Notes: generated by a model not told the origin, from the sequence alone. Positions 43,878 through 56,204 are shown, counted from the stretch's first letter. The stretch: 64,000 bases of DNA from Phlegmacium glaucopus (GCA_015039465.1 MU129999.1:244671-308670), one strand, 5' to 3'. A program made the numbers and translations.

Positions 43878-45061
43878 ATGCCAAAGAGAAAACAGCAGGC
43901 CTCAGACGCTATCGACGACAACGACGATGCTGCTTCCACTTCTTCTGACGTGGTAAGTCTATCCCCCACGACGACCCATCAACAAAATACAAAATACTTA
44001 CTGACTTTTTAAAACTCATTCCGTTCCGTCCACAAATTTTCAGAGCCTCATCGACGTCTCCTTTGATTTCTTCGATCCCAACCCAAATGTAGACTATCAA
44101 GCCATTAAACGGTTGCTTTCTCAGCTGTTCCAGCGCGATGCGGACGTATTACACGTGCATGAATTAACAGAGTTGATATTGGGCCAACCTACGGTGGGGA
44201 CGACAATCAAGACCGATGGGATTGAGAGTGACCCATTGGCACTGCTGACAGTGCTTAATATGCACTTGCACCATGTACGTTTTCATGTTCTTTTTATTCT
44301 TTTAGTTACTTATTGGTTTCAACTGGATCTATTTGATAGCAAAACACATCTATAAAAGCCATCGCGAATTACCTGCTCGGGGTGACATCTACTGCCGATC
44401 CTGCTTTTCACGCGACTCTGCAAACGCTTTTCTCACAGTCTGAGGCCCATGTCGGGTTAGTGTTGTGCGAGAGGTTGGTTAATATGCCAGTGGAGGTGAT
44501 ACCTCCCATGTACAATATGCTGGCGGACGAAATCAAATGGGCTTTGGCAGATGTACGATCACTATTTCTCTTCGTCGTATTTCGTTTTCTGAAGGTTTCC
44601 CCCCCCGGGGAACAGGGAGAACCATACCACTTTACGCACCTCATCATCCTTTCTCGTATGTACCACCTTTCTGAAGAAGAAGAGTCGGTACTAGCGAACT
44701 CGGCCCCTTCTCGTCGCTCACGACCTCAAGATAAGAAACAGCGACCACAAGAAAATGGCCAGCAAATGCAGCGGCCAGCCGATGGGATTTACTCATTTCA
44801 TCCAGAAGATGACATTGTTATGAAGGTACGTACGGACTGCCTTGCCAATCCAAATAACTAACCTTGTTGGACCCTTTGTAGTCTGCACTCCACTCATTGA
44901 CGTACAATTATACTTCCCCACTTCCCCTGCTTGTACAAGAAACGCGGACAAAAGACGCGTTTGGACTTGATATACGTGGGAGGATGATGTTAGTCGTTGG
45001 GGGAGGCGAGACATTAAGAGAGCTGGGAGGGAGGATGACAGAAGTTTTTGGAAGAGGATGA
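43878..45061 (+). CDS. bcp1: BCP1 / BCCIP family protein
   Basis: Five exons (43878-43952, 44044-44274, 44340-44552, 44616-44825, 44882-45061) sum to 302 codons. The acidic N-terminus MPKRKQQASDAIDDNDDAAS leads into the BCP1 fold: FDFFDPNPNVDYQAIKRLLS, VGTTIKTDG...DPLALLTVLNMH, ANYLLG, CERLVNMPVEVIPPMYNMLA, and HFTHLIILSRMY. The C-terminus has FHPEDDIVMKSALHSLTYN. In yeast BCP1 is a nuclear protein needed for export of the kinase Mss4 and is a chaperone for ribosomal protein Rpl23; mammalian BCCIP works in DNA repair and ribosome assembly. Length and acidity fit. put1 follows 207 bp downstream on the same strand. Confidence 0.92.
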
Positions 45062-45268
45062 ATGGATGATAGTAAAACATTCCCTGGATTGCGATCCGTC
45101 CGTAGAAACAATATATCTTTACATATCGAAGCTATCAGGGCCGGAGCTATCCTTTATCTTTTCGTGCGAGTCTTTTTTACCTTTTGGCACCGTCCGGTCT
45201 CAAGATCCGTGCAAGTTTAAAATGAAAGATCTGCAGGTCTTCTCCCATCGATATTCTTCCCCCTTCCC

Positions 45269-47633
45269 ATGTTCCGTCCGTGCATACGTTCTCTTAACAA
45301 TGTCAAAGCAAGAAATACCCCAAGTTACCGCAAGTTCACATCTCGAGTCAAGATCAACAACAATGACAGCGTTTGGACGAAGAGAACGGCAGCTCGAGTT
45401 ACTGTACTCACTGCCTCTTCTTTACTTCTAGCCTCTACGGTTTTTGCAGACAATAATGTGGAGACGAGCAAGGAGTCATCTTTGGGCTCTTCTATCCGCG
45501 CATATACGGTTTATACGATGTGTGCAATTCCTGCACTCGTGGATGCCTCACCACGCCTTCTCTCACTCATGTCCTCCATTCCTGGGCTCAAGCAGATCAC
45601 AGAGGCATTTGTGAGGATTACATTCTTCGATCAGGTAATGGTCCAGCCTCTATTCTTCGTTTGTTCAGCATCTAAAAGTTCTTTTTGCCAGTTCGTAGGC
45701 GCAGATTCTGCCACTGAAGCTCTTCCACTCCTCCGCTCCCTCCGATCTGCGAATAAAGGCGTCCTTTTCGCTTATTCAGTCGAGGTTGACGAGAATGAGG
45801 CAACTGGTGCCTCTATTTCTCTTCCTTGTACTGATGGAACACACAACTCAGCTAATCATCCATCCCATTCAACAGGCGACGACGATAACAACAACAATTC
45901 GCATTTAAATGTTAGCACGGCTATACCGCCTTACCAGCGTATTGTAGATGAAATGCTGCATTGTATTGATGTAGCCGCTGATTTTGAGGAAGGGCTGATG
46001 TCCAAATCATCCGACTCGTTATCGGTGAAAGGCAGACGGACATGGGTAGCCATCAAAATGACTGCGTTGCTTCCTGATGCTCATGATCTAATTGCGCTTT
46101 CTTCATCTATCGTTGAATCTCGGAAGGATCCTCGAACTCCTGTTCAAAACGCCGCAATTCCGTTCCCTGGCTCGGCTAGAATAGAAGATCTTGATGTCAT
46201 ATTGAAGACGCCCCCAGCTGGTTATTCGGCACTGACGCCTGCACAAATATCAGGCATTCGAGAATTGTACAATAACTTGAGGAGAATATGTACTCGTGCC
46301 CAAGAGAGGGGAATTAAACTCATCGTTGATGCTGAATATAGGTATGTGGTTCATTCATTCATTCATGTTTTTTTTTTGTTTTATTCACGAAGATGTTGGA
46401 TGTTAGCTGGTACCAACCTGCTATTGACGCTCTAACTTTGGCACTTATGCGTGAATTCAATTCCCTGGATGCGAAGAAGAATCGAGGACAAGTTCAACCC
46501 CTTGTATATGGTACATTCCAAGCTTATCTACGAAGGTACATCTTTCTCGCTACAAAGGGAAAGGTCAGCTAACAGATGATTAAAACAACAATAGGACTCC
46601 CGGGCAGTTGGCTCTCGCTCTTGCAGATGCACGCGCTAATAACTATGCTCTTGGTGTCAAACTCGTACGAGGAGCTTACCATCCCCACGAAATTGCCGCA
46701 CATACGGCTGCAGCGGCTTATGACAAGGCTGCTACTAGTGGTAATAGTGCGATTGCTACTGTTCGTCCATTGTTGTCTATCTCTCCGGACCTTGAACCGC
46801 CTGTGTGGATGGAGAAGAGAGAGACGGATGAGGCGTATAATGGGTGTTTGAAGGTGTTGATCAAGGAAGTCAAGGAAGATGTAAAGAGGTGTGAAAAGGC
46901 TACTGGGCATAGTGTTGTCGAGGGGATTACCGAGGCTGGGAAGAAGAATAGATGGTTTGGATTGTTCAGTGGCAGTACCGATCCCATAGAGAATGGTAGG
47001 GCAGTTGAAGTTGACAAGAAAGGCAAGACGACGACCACGCTTCCGCCAAGAATTGGCGTTCTGTTCGGTACACATAATTGGAATAGCTGTGGGTTGGTTC
47101 TGAAGAGTCTTGTGGATGCTGGGTTGGCTGTTACCAGTGACGGTCAAGATTCCAAGTCTGAAGCGGGAGAACTTGTAGGCGTCGTCAATATCAGCGACGA
47201 GGCGGTGGAGAGGATTGCCATTGGTCAACTTTATGGTGCGTTGTTGAGATTTTGGTTGCGAATGTCCCAAGTTCACTTTTTTTTTAAAACATAAAAAGGT
47301 ATGTGTGATGATTTGACGGATTGGGTGGTGAAGCACACGGTGTCGAATGCACCGTTTGTTATCAAGTAAGCTTTCTTCTTTTTTTTTTGTGGTCAATGCG
47401 AACTAAAATGTGGATGTTTTTCTTTCGTTAAGATATGTTCCCTATGGAGCATTAGCAGAGGTCAATCCTACTTTTCTTTCTTAAACCCCAACCCTTGATT
47501 TACGGTCTGTGCTTAGGTTCTCCCATACCTCAGCAGACGAGCCATCGAAAATAAATCTGTTTTGGGAGATGGAGCGGCGAGTAGGGAAAGGCAAAGAGCA
47601 GGAAGGGAGATCTGGAAACGGATAGTCGGATGA
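45269..47633 (+). CDS. put1: Proline dehydrogenase (mitochondrial)
   Basis: Seven exons (45269-45634, 45692-46341, 46407-46535, 46595-47235, 47299-47365, 47433-47460, 47517-47633) give 665 codons. The N-terminus is rich in Arg, Ser and Asn with few acids (MFRPCIRSLNNVKARNTPSY), as in a mitochondrial targeting peptide. The PRODH barrel motifs follow: LIVDAEYSWYQPAIDALTLA, VYGTFQAYLRR, LGVKLVRGAYHPHE (about 401-414), GVLFGTHNWNS and the substrate-site motif YLSRRAIENKSVL near the C-terminus. The FAD enzyme oxidises proline to pyrroline-5-carboxylate on the inner membrane. The Ser/Asp/Asn-rich insert (about residue 190-215) is lineage-specific. A 28-nt exon is one of the smallest outside the GTPase gene. 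Confidence 0.93.
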
Positions 47634-48890
47634 AAGGGTTATAAAAGTAACAAAGTTGAGGACGTTCCAGTATTCGAGATTCCGCCCCTCTGCCCCTCCG
47701 CGTCAGTCACACACTTACACAAAGTCACATTATTGACATGTCACCTACATTGCCCTTTCAGGCCTTTCCATCAATACGACTTTAAAGCTTTACCGTCTAT
47801 ACATTGTACTTTATAGATCCCCGTTGCACTTATTGCTCACCCACTGTACATTTATACATCACCCTCTCGGGCCTTCAATAAAACTTACTGTTTATACTGT
47901 GACATTGTGCTTGTTGATCAATATAGGTCATACTTGCTGGCCACTGATGAGGTCTTTACAGTGCCCCACGGTTTCCGCTCGGAATCCGAATGGAATCCGA
48001 GTGGATTCCAAGCATTCCGAGGAGCAAACTCAGACTCCAAGTGGAATATTTTCTGGCAGGTAACCTTGAGGTAACCCCCTCAATTTTGTGAGTTTGGTCG
48101 GAATGTATTCCACTTGGAATCCACAGTTCCAAAGTGACGCAGAAATAAATCTTATTATTAAAATAATTAAAATTATATAACAATGCTTAAGTTATACATT
48201 AGAGCCGGCAATACCTATCATCAGAATAATGTATTTTGTTTAGGCTGCGAGGTGGTCATGTGATGTCATGTGACCACATGTGACACATCTCCCAAATCAA
48301 CAAACAACTTAGCCTGGTACCTGTTACAGTTCTGATACTGGGATCCAACAATTGTTGTGAAATATAAACTCTGAAAGGCTGCCGACCATCAGCGCCACAT
48401 GTGGATGCGACATGTCAAGATCAGATAAACAAACATCGATAGTTCTGTGTTTCCGCTCTCGTCTTGACATTCAGGTGCCCATGCATTTCAGCCCAAGGCC
48501 TGGCCTGAGCAGTCCAGATGGGCCATGGCCAACAGCTTTCCCAGCAGCTTCTTGGTTGGGAGGTAGTAATCCATAGGGTGTTAAACCATATAGTACATGA
48601 AGTGTGTGATGATTTCCACTGCCCTCAGAAGGGCCTGGACTCTGCTCCATAATATGACAGTAACTCAAGGTGAAAAAAATGTATTTGTTTGTTCAAGTTA
48701 CCTATATCCACTCAAGATAAGCCCCTGCCTTGATAGGGGCTCTGTGGCACCAAAGGCCGCCAGCATTCAACTGGCACCCTATTGGACTCTGAAAATTCCC
48801 AACAATTGTTGGATCTCAGTATCACATCCGCAACAGGAACCAGGCATTACATCAGAGTGAATGTCAGCATGCTACTTCACATGATCCCGA
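47634..48890. other. Start of the right-hand transposon region
   Basis: No gene. 47955-48125 has the family H end (CTTTACAGTGCCCCACGG) and repeats such as GGAATCCGAATGGAATCCGA; it is probably a truncated family H copy. 48340-48370 and 48800-48830 are inverted copies of CCAACAATTGTTG-type sequence and may mark a hairpin element. Otherwise unassigned. Confidence 0.45.
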
Positions 48891-49085
48891 CTGGCTAGCG
48901 AGGCTACAAACAACTGCACATTGTCTCACAACTACCATCACAACCACCACCTCTCACCACCACAACAACAAAAGCAAACCAAGGAGAGGACAGATGGCAA
49001 CAATGAACCATGACAACGAACTGTGATGACAACAACGAACCACAACCACCAACAACCACCAATGATGACGATGAATGTGGCTTCA
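48891..49085. repeat. Low-complexity ACC/CAA-rich tract
   Basis: Short runs of CAACCACCACC, CAACAACAAA and ATGATGACGATG follow one another without a fixed unit. Minus-strand frames here give Val/Cys/Ser runs and are not coding. Confidence 0.6.
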
Positions 49086-49139
49086 CTAGGGTGGTTTCAG
49101 TTTTTTTAATTTTTTTTTACATTTAATTTCACTACTAAC

Positions 49140-49410
49140 CAATGTACTACAGTGTTAAGTACATGAACTCTATTCCAGAGTATCAGACAGAGTTTGACCG
49201 GAATGGAACCACGGAACGGATAAGGACTTCAGCCTCAGCATATGTGCTGTGCTACCCTAAACCTTCATGTCCTAATTTCTGAGTAGTAGCGGAACAGAGT
49301 GGAACCGGAAGTCAGAGGGACTTAGTAGAACAATAGGAGAGGGAAACTAGGTTGATATTCAAACTAAGGAAAACATACAAGTTTTGAGTACTTAAATGAT
49401 AAAAGATATA
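49140..49410. repeat. Dispersed repeat F, copy 2
   Basis: It shares several blocks with 39240-39523, including CAGCATATGTGCTGTG and AGTTGATATT..AAACTAAGG..AAACATACAAG. It is shorter and more decayed, and the open frame of copy 1 is broken here. The following 49410-49740 is unassigned. Confidence 0.55.
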
Positions 49411-49739
49411 GCAACCAAAATATAAAAGATAAATATAACATGCTGCATTCTGCTCCCAGAAAGTCCTGCATTCCTGGGTGAATAATCCATAGCGGGTGTG
49501 CTGACTGATGGTGGGAAAGATGATGACAAAGAAATAGTGATAGTGGTGAAGAAGTGGTAAAGGGTTTGGGGTATCATCGGAAGAGCCAGAATGATACAGG
49601 GAAGTCTTGGAGTTGAACATAGGAAGAGTAGTTCAGGATATAAGGGAAAGCACTGTATGGAGTATGGACTACTGGAGACAGCTCCGACAGAGCTGGACTG
49701 GAGTAACATATGACGGAATGTAACATACAGTATATGATG

Positions 49740-50400
49740 ACTACATTGACCAAACCACCACTACAACACCCCACCACCTCCACCATGGCACACCACCACC
49801 TCCACTACAACACACCACCCCCACCTCACACAGCACCCCCCCCCCACTGGGGGGTTTTTTAAAATTCTCATTGGAGATGACTCAACAACAAAAACACAGT
49901 GGCTAGACAAAAAAAAACAATGTATGAACAACAAACGAAGGTACGACGACACACCCAGGCACAAACAAACAACAATGAACAGATGACGATGCATGCATGC
50001 ACAGACAACAAACAAACAACAATGAACAAACAAACAATGATGACAGACAAACAACAACAACAACAAATGAATGACAACAACAACAAATGAACAACAACAA
50101 CAATGAATGAATGACAACAACAAACAAATGACAACAATAAATGAATGATGACAACAACAAATGAATGACAATAAATGAATGATGACAACAACAAATGAAT
50201 GACAACAATAAATGAATGATGACAACAACAAATGAATGACAATAAATGAATGATGACAACAACAAATGAATGACAATAAATGAATGATGACAACAACAAA
50301 TGAATGACAACAATGAATGGACGACAATGAATGAATGACAATGACAAACAAACAACAACAATGAGGCAACCCCTCTCATTGGGAGGGGGGGGTAATTTTT
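49740..50400. repeat. ACC tract and (GACAACAACAAATGAAT)n minisatellite
   Basis: 49745-49830 is CCACCACCTCC-rich. 49890-50365 is a minisatellite of GACAACAACAAATGAAT and GACAATAAATGAATGAT blocks with a compound period of about 36 bp. The 202-codon minus-strand open frame over it (HSFVVVIIHLL-like) is a by-product of the repeat. 50400-50995 is AT-rich and unassigned. Confidence 0.8.
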
Positions 50401-51000
50401 TTTATTTTAACTAGCAATGCCTGACCATAACTACTGTACCAACATCACACTGCAATGGTAGCTATACCCTCCTTCATGGGGGGGTTTTATTCTTATTTAT
50501 TCTAATCAATAACATATATGATAGACAATGTCAAGTTTTTTATTAATAATAGTATATATTTGACCCAATCCATCTATTTAATTGAGTTTAAAGTTATTTT
50601 ATATCTTTATGCAAGTTCAATGAGTGACCATCAAGGGCCTCTGGTACATGTAGTCACTGTCACGAGTACTCAAGCTGTGACATCAACAAACGAGTAACAG
50701 TGCATGTCCACCAATCAGCTGACACTACTATGAACACAAACCATTTAACTATGACATCCTGAGGATGGATAGTCTAGCAATGACGTTCCAAGGAGAGACA
50801 CAGCGATAGGGATAAAAGAGAAAATCCAAACAGATCTCTACTCATCCCTCACTCACTGTCTCTCCCAGGTATGATTACTGTTTCCACTGTTGCTCATGTC
50901 TATCCTTTGCTTACTGTCTCTCCCAGGAGTGAATCGTAGTGCCAGAGCCAATTTTTAGTCACTTAAACTCCACTATCATATTGCTAGGCATACTCATACT

Positions 51001-52280
51001 ATGACACATGGATCTGACCCAAGGCCTGAACCATCATTTGCTGTTGAATCAACTATGTTTGATCCTTCAGGATCTGGACACACCATCCCTTCTCCAATGC
51101 TTGACCAATCCAGACCTGATGATGCCAAAAGCCGATCCATCCAATCTGCCTCCTCTATGAGACCCTCAGACTCTTCTACAGAGAATGAACATCTCAAACT
51201 CCTCACTGACCTCAAATTCTCAGTTGAATCATACAGAAAGGGTTCCACTACTAAAATGGAAGCGATCTCCTCTATCCTCCTCCTCATCCTCGGAGAGAAC
51301 TCTCATGTCTCAGGTTCTCAATCCCAGAAGGAGTCAACATTCAACTCCTACTCGCTGAAATCACCTCCTTCCAGTCATCATCAAACATCCACTCTTCACC
51401 CGACTCACATCAAAACCAGTCTATTCAACCGGATCTCGTCTCTGACAAGACTGAAAAGAGACTCCCTTGCAACTGGGATGACGATGAGTCAGGAGAAGAG
51501 GACAACAAATGATTCAAATGCCAAAAGCTTAACAAATCCAACATGCCCTGGTTCAACCCAAATGAAGAATCAACACCCGATATTATTCACCCCAGTAGCC
51601 AAGAAACCTGTCGGCTACTGCGAATCTACCATGGAGATATCGCCAAATTGAAATTTTATGCCAAAATCATCCCCAACTCACCTACTGGCATCCCCTCCTC
51701 ACAGTGGGAATGCATCTTCAGAGGTGACTCAATTGACCCTAACCAAATCCTCACCTCTCTTCACCATACTGTCGTTGATGAAGAGAGAAAGGGTCGCTTG
51801 GGAGATGCAGAAGTATCTTTTGGCTTTCCAGAAGCCAAGAAACATGTCAGGACTGCCTCTGAATGGTCGACCACCTGGAAACGAGCTGCTAAAGCAGCCT
51901 CTTTTGCGTTCCCCCACCGACGAGACGAGCTCCTTGACTATGGAGATTACATCAAGGAAGAATTTGCTGCTAAACTCCCTTCCTCCCATCACCAAATTAT
52001 CTTATATGACATTGCCCTCAGGAATGAAGTTGGCACAGGTCAACATGTCCTCCTCACTGAAACTCACTGCTTCACTCGGCTGTATTCTGCTATTGTCATG
52101 CCAGATGGGATTGAATCTCAGTTGACCTCTTCCTTCACTTGCAAACCAAACATCAATAAACCCAAAATCTGCAACAAGTTCAACTCTGGGACCTGTAAGT
52201 TCTCCAAAGTGGATTGCAGATATTGACACCTTTGCAAGTCCTGCAAAAAACTGGGACATACCAGCAAAGACTGTCCGTGA
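51001..52280 (+). pseudogene. DIRS-like retroelement gag
   Basis: The start (MTHGSDPRPEPS) lies in one frame and the body (51543-52226) in another, so there is a frameshift near 51350-51540. The body has KFYAKIIPNSPTGIPSSQWE, FAFPHRRDELLDYGDYIKEE, QIILYDIALRNEVGTGQHVL and FTRLYSAIVMPDGIE. A zinc-binding tail follows: ICNKFNSGTCKFSKVDCRY, a stop, then HLCKSCKKLGHTSKDCP. The stop (TGA at 52224-52226) stands where the family has Arg (RYRH), a CGA to TGA change. This Gag type is tied to tyrosine-recombinase (DIRS-like) retroelements of fungi. Dead as it stands. Confidence 0.8.
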
Positions 52281-52317
52281 AGGAGCAGAAGAGATCTATG
52301 GCATTCAACCAAAGTAT

Positions 52318-53139
52318 TTGAGACATAATCTCTGGGATCAATCTTCAATTCTCTCTCCTACTACTGCTGAGTGGTCCCTGTACACCCCTCCACTTCCTAG
52401 ACCTCCTCTCTCAGATATTTCAAACCCTATTGTTAATAACACTATTACTAACAATCCTGATTTATTTAAGATAGTCACCCCAATCAAAGTTGACATCTTC
52501 GAAGCACTACTTGTCAACCATCCCAACCATCCTTTTGTACAATCAGTATGTACAGGACTGTGTGAAGGTTTCTGGCCTTGGGCTGATACCCTCTGCGACG
52601 ACTACCCTTACACTCATGACAAATCTCCACCACATTGAAAATCCGATGGTGTACATCTCTTGAAGTCCATGCTATGGACTCCTTCCGAGGCTGATTATGT
52701 TGTCTACTGTGATGCCTGCCCAGAAGGCCTCGGTTTTTGGTATCCTGATAATAAATCTGGTTTTTATGCTCCAACCCCTGTCAATGTACCCACCGACTTC
52801 ATTTTCTATTTTGAAGCACTTTGTGTTTTGTCTGCCCTAGACAATATCCAGACCCATGCCCATAAAGGCTCTCAAATCATTATTTACACTGATAATTCCA
52901 ACATGGTCGATATCTTCCGCTCATATCGGGCACTCCCAGCTTATAACCATTTACTTAAACAAGCCATCAACATCATTATCCTTAATGACTACAACCTCTG
53001 TGTACTGCACATCTCTGGTTCCAACAACATCATCGCCAATGCACTTTCCCATGTCAAGTTTTCCGTCACCCTTCAACATGAGCCTCTTTTGAGGCTCTTT
53101 ACATTCAACCCCCCCAGTTTGGTGGGGTTTCCAAAATGA
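52318..53139 (+). pseudogene. DIRS-like pol: RT start joined to RNase H
   Basis: 52318-52638 encodes the region that precedes the reverse transcriptase, including VNHPNHPFVQSVCTGL and GFWPWAD. It stops at 52638, and within about 25 bp the next frame begins with RNase H sequence: YVVYCDACPEGLGFWYPD, FYFEALCVLSALDN, IIIYTDNSNMVDIF and NNIIANALSHVKF. The RNase H acids (Asp of CDA, Glu, Asp of TDN) are visible. The whole RT palm and fingers, normally several hundred residues, are missing, so an internal deletion fused the two ends. Confidence 0.78.
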
Positions 53140-53165
53140 TTCCCACCCCCCTTCCCTCTAGACAG

Positions 53166-54224
53166 CCCCTTCGGGAGGCTTGGTCTAGAGACTGCCTGGT
53201 CTGAGAACATGCAATAGCTATTGGACAAGTGATTGACAACTCCACTCTGAAATCCTACAGTTCCGCATTAAATTCTTACCTGTCTTTTGTCCGCATCCAT
53301 AACTTTCCAGTCGAACCCACCCCTGAAACACTATCCTTTTTTACTGTCTACATGTCCCATCACATCAACCCTCAATTGGTTGCTTCCTACCTTTCCGGAA
53401 TCTCCCAGCAACTGGAACCTTATTTCCCCTCAGTCCAAGTTTCCCACTGCTCACCCTTAGTTGAACACACCCTTAAAGGTTGTATGCACATCAAAGGCGT
53501 ATCCACAAAACAGAAGTGTGCCTTGACAATCTCTGACCTTGAATGTGTTATCTGTAGCCTTCAAAATTCTTCTAACCACAACAACTCACTGTTCCTTTCC
53601 ATGCTCCTAACAGGTTTCTTTGCCCTTCTTTGGTTAGGAGAACTCGTCTTTCCTGACAATAAGGATCTCCAGAACTGGTGCAAGATTTCTAAGCACTCCT
53701 CCGTGATCATCACACACAAGCGCTACAAATTCCAACTTCCCTCACACAAAGCAGACCAATTCTTTAAAGGAAGCCGTATACTTGTCACAAAAACACAATT
53801 TCCTCCCATTGACCCTCTTTCATTCTTTCAACGCTATCTTACTAGCAGAGACTTGCTCTTCCCTCTCGTGTTGCCACTTTGGCTCACTTCCACCAGTGCC
53901 GTACCCAACCGCTGCTTCTTCATAACTCACATCCATTCGTTCTTCAGAGATAGCATCAGAGGTCACTTGATGTGTGCCGGTGGTGCCACTTCTCTTGCAG
54001 AACATGGTGTCCCCCCTTCCATCATTCAACCCATGGGCCGCTGGTCATCCAACACTTTCCTGATCTATATCAGAAAGAATCCGGTCCTTATTGTATTCAA
54101 AAAGACCTTCCTAATGAAATCTGGTCATGTATTTGTACCCTTCCCTGTTTTTTGTTCTTCCTACTCATCTTCTGTTCTTCACTTTATCTCTCTTCCTCTC
54201 CTCCCATCATTTCACTCATCTTAA
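53166..54224 (+). pseudogene. DIRS-like tyrosine recombinase
   Basis: The frame from 53229 (331 codons, GTG/ATT start, so the true N-terminus begins upstream at about SRQPLREAWSRD) reads through SSALNSYLSFVRIHNFPVEP, LSGISQQLEPYF, ALTISDLECVICSL and SNTFLIYIRKNP. The catalytic set R...HxxR...Y can be located. The first Arg (LLRLGEL in relatives) is Trp (53631-53633); the HxxR Arg is Cys (HLMCAGG, 53973-53975); the Tyr (SNTFLIY, about 54066) remains. Both lost Arg codons are CGN to TGN changes. The enzyme of this class circularises and integrates the DNA copy; this copy cannot. Confidence 0.85.
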
Positions 54225-54470
54225 TTTTTTTTTTAAAAAAAATAATCCTATAGCTGTACCTAGTAGAGAGATAAAAAATCTATTTGGCTGGTTGGCTGGC
54301 CAGAGAGCTGCCAACCGGTTCTGACCCGCTATTCTACCATGTCTCCCACACCCAGTCATCATTGGTCACATAGAGTTGATCTAATATTAAAGAAAAGGAA
54401 ATAATATGTATCTTCCAAAAGAATCCAATTGAACCTTAGAAAATTAAATAATAAATAAAATAAAAGTTAA

Positions 54471-54717
54471 CTTTGTAAAGTACTGTACCCAGACTCCAAG
54501 TGGACTCCACTCAGACTCCACTTGGACTCCAAATGGACTCTACTTGGACTCCACTCAGACTCCATTTGGAATCCATTTGGAATCCACTTGGTGACTTGGA
54601 GTCTGAATGGACTCCACTTGGACTCTGCTTGGAATCTGCTCAGATTGTTCAGATTCCACTCGGACTCTGCTTGGAATCCACTTGGATTCCACTCGGAAGC
54701 ATGGGGCACTGTAAAGT
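54471..54717. repeat. Satellite-bearing element (family H, copy 5)
   Basis: It runs from CTTTGTAAAGTACTGTACCC to GGGGCACTGTAAAG. In between are repeats of GGACTCCACT and CTTGGACTCCA in direct order with some reversed blocks. The end matches the start of the copy at 47955 (CTTTACAGTGCCCC). No gene. 54225-54470 and 54718-54959 are unassigned. Confidence 0.5.
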
Positions 54718-54964
54718 ACTGCCACTGATCAATAAATGTAATTTATACATCATCAGTGTTTGCAATCTAATCAATTGCCCCTCTGTGAGGTGGGTATTAT
54801 ATGTGAATTACCCCTTAGGGCCAGTGCCAGATTTTGTCCAAGTAAGTCAACAATATTTTGACAATATTGGATCTTAACATCAGCAAAACTCCTCCTGACT
54901 GGCACCATCTGGCAAGTATGGCAAGTCTGATTTGTCTGACACCAGAAATGCATTTTTGTCAGAA

Positions 54965-55363
54965 TGTTACAACTTCGAACGGCTCAGAGAGGTCTGGCCG
55001 TAAACAGTCATATAAGATCGTTCGTCGTTTCGATGAGCTCAGAAGAATGCTAAGATTAAGAAGTCGAAGCAGAGTCTTAGGAGTTTTGAGAATGTTCAAG
55101 AGCGAAGTAACCAGGGTTAAAGTCTCAAGAATTAGCTAAGGTTTACATCTGGTGTAACTAGCATATTTATAGTAAGTAAGAGAGGCGTGCATAAGGTGAA
55201 GCGTCCACATGTAAGAAGGTATGCATAGGTAAAAATAGGTGAAACAGAGAAAGAAATGAAATGGGCATGTGTGAACGGTAATGAAAAGAAGAAGGTGGAA
55301 TGCATGTAGGTGAAATGGGCACATGTTCGGTGGAGATAAGAAAAAGAAAAATAGTTCGTAACA
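54965..55363 (-). mobile_element. Solo LTR (family D), TSD CAGAA
   Basis: TGTTACAACTTCG...CGTAACA. It is flanked by CAGAA at 54960-54964 and 55364-55368, an exact 5-bp duplication. It matches the gypsy 5' LTR at 11991-12393 and the solo LTR at 60707-61117. 55369-55573 is unassigned. Confidence 0.9.
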
Positions 55364-55581
55364 CAGAAACTGTCAGAAATTCTCTTCACAGCACATACCT
55401 CTCAGAAATTTATTTCCTCCCAGATTTCCAGATAGGTCAGAAGGTACTTCTGTTATGATATATAATACTCAATTTCACACATGAGTCATGACTGGCTCAA
55501 ATCCCTCTAAATAAATTCCATTGTTATTACCTGGTACATGCACCAACAACCTTCATTCTATGCTTTATAATGGGTCCTAGT

Positions 55582-55713
55582 TAGTGTTTGAAGGTTAGGT
55601 TAGTTAACTGGAAAATAACTGAGACCTAACCAGACCTAACTGCAGAGCTAACCTAACTGCAGTTAGGGTTAGTCAATTTTGAAAATAAAATAACTGGTTA
55701 TTTTGCAGTTAAC
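55582..55713 (-). mobile_element. Half of a hAT-type element (family C2), displaced by inversion
   Basis: It begins TAGTGTTTGAAGGTTAGG and matches, in reverse, the right end of the family C element at 15476-18715. GTCCTAGT stands before it (55574-55581), the reverse complement of the ACTAGGAC that precedes the other half at 56205. Its inner edge is TTAAC against a copia LTR, the reverse complement of GTTAA at the inner edge of the other half. Confidence 0.85.
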
Positions 55714-56041
55714 TGTTGTGCAGCAAATGGATGCTGTGTGCGCAGAGCTGGTTGTGGTTATCTTACTAGCTTACCTTTGAGTATGTAGAGTGTGCTAGGT
55801 ACTTAGATGTATATCCAAGTGAAGTATATTAGCGGTGTATCTACTGCTTATACTATTGTAGATGGTCTGTGCGCATGCCTACAACACAGCCCCTAGAAGC
55901 TACCTGGGGTAGCATGTGCATGATAAGGATCACACATGTGTGATGGCTATCACATGTTGGTCCAGTAGTATGGACATCTACACTATGAGTATCTAATATA
56001 ATCTAATCTACATAGAGATAAGATAAACTACTTGTTTAACA
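55714..56041 (-). mobile_element. Copia LTR (family B), minus orientation
   Basis: 328 bp, TGTTGTGCAGC...TTGTTTAACA, the reverse complement of the LTR at 56599. The next 155 bp (56042-56196) would be copia internal sequence next to the LTR plus original flank; it contains no clear frame. Confidence 0.85.
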
Positions 56042-56204
56042 TTGTGTGCTCCTAGCTTCATTTATTACCTCACTTGTTTGAGCCTGTTGATGTGCTGCAG
56101 TGTGTTCCCCAGCTATGTCATCTTATTTCAGTTTTTGTGCATGGTTATGCTGGCCTGGTCGACAACACATCATGCTGAGGGTTAAAAACAGAGACAACTA
56201 GGAC

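Noticed and set aside
49761..50379. Overlapping minus-strand open frames up to 202 codons (His/Ser/Val/Cys-rich)
   Set aside because: They lie exactly on a minisatellite with a short period, are open in several frames at once, and read as monotonous repeats. Not a gene.
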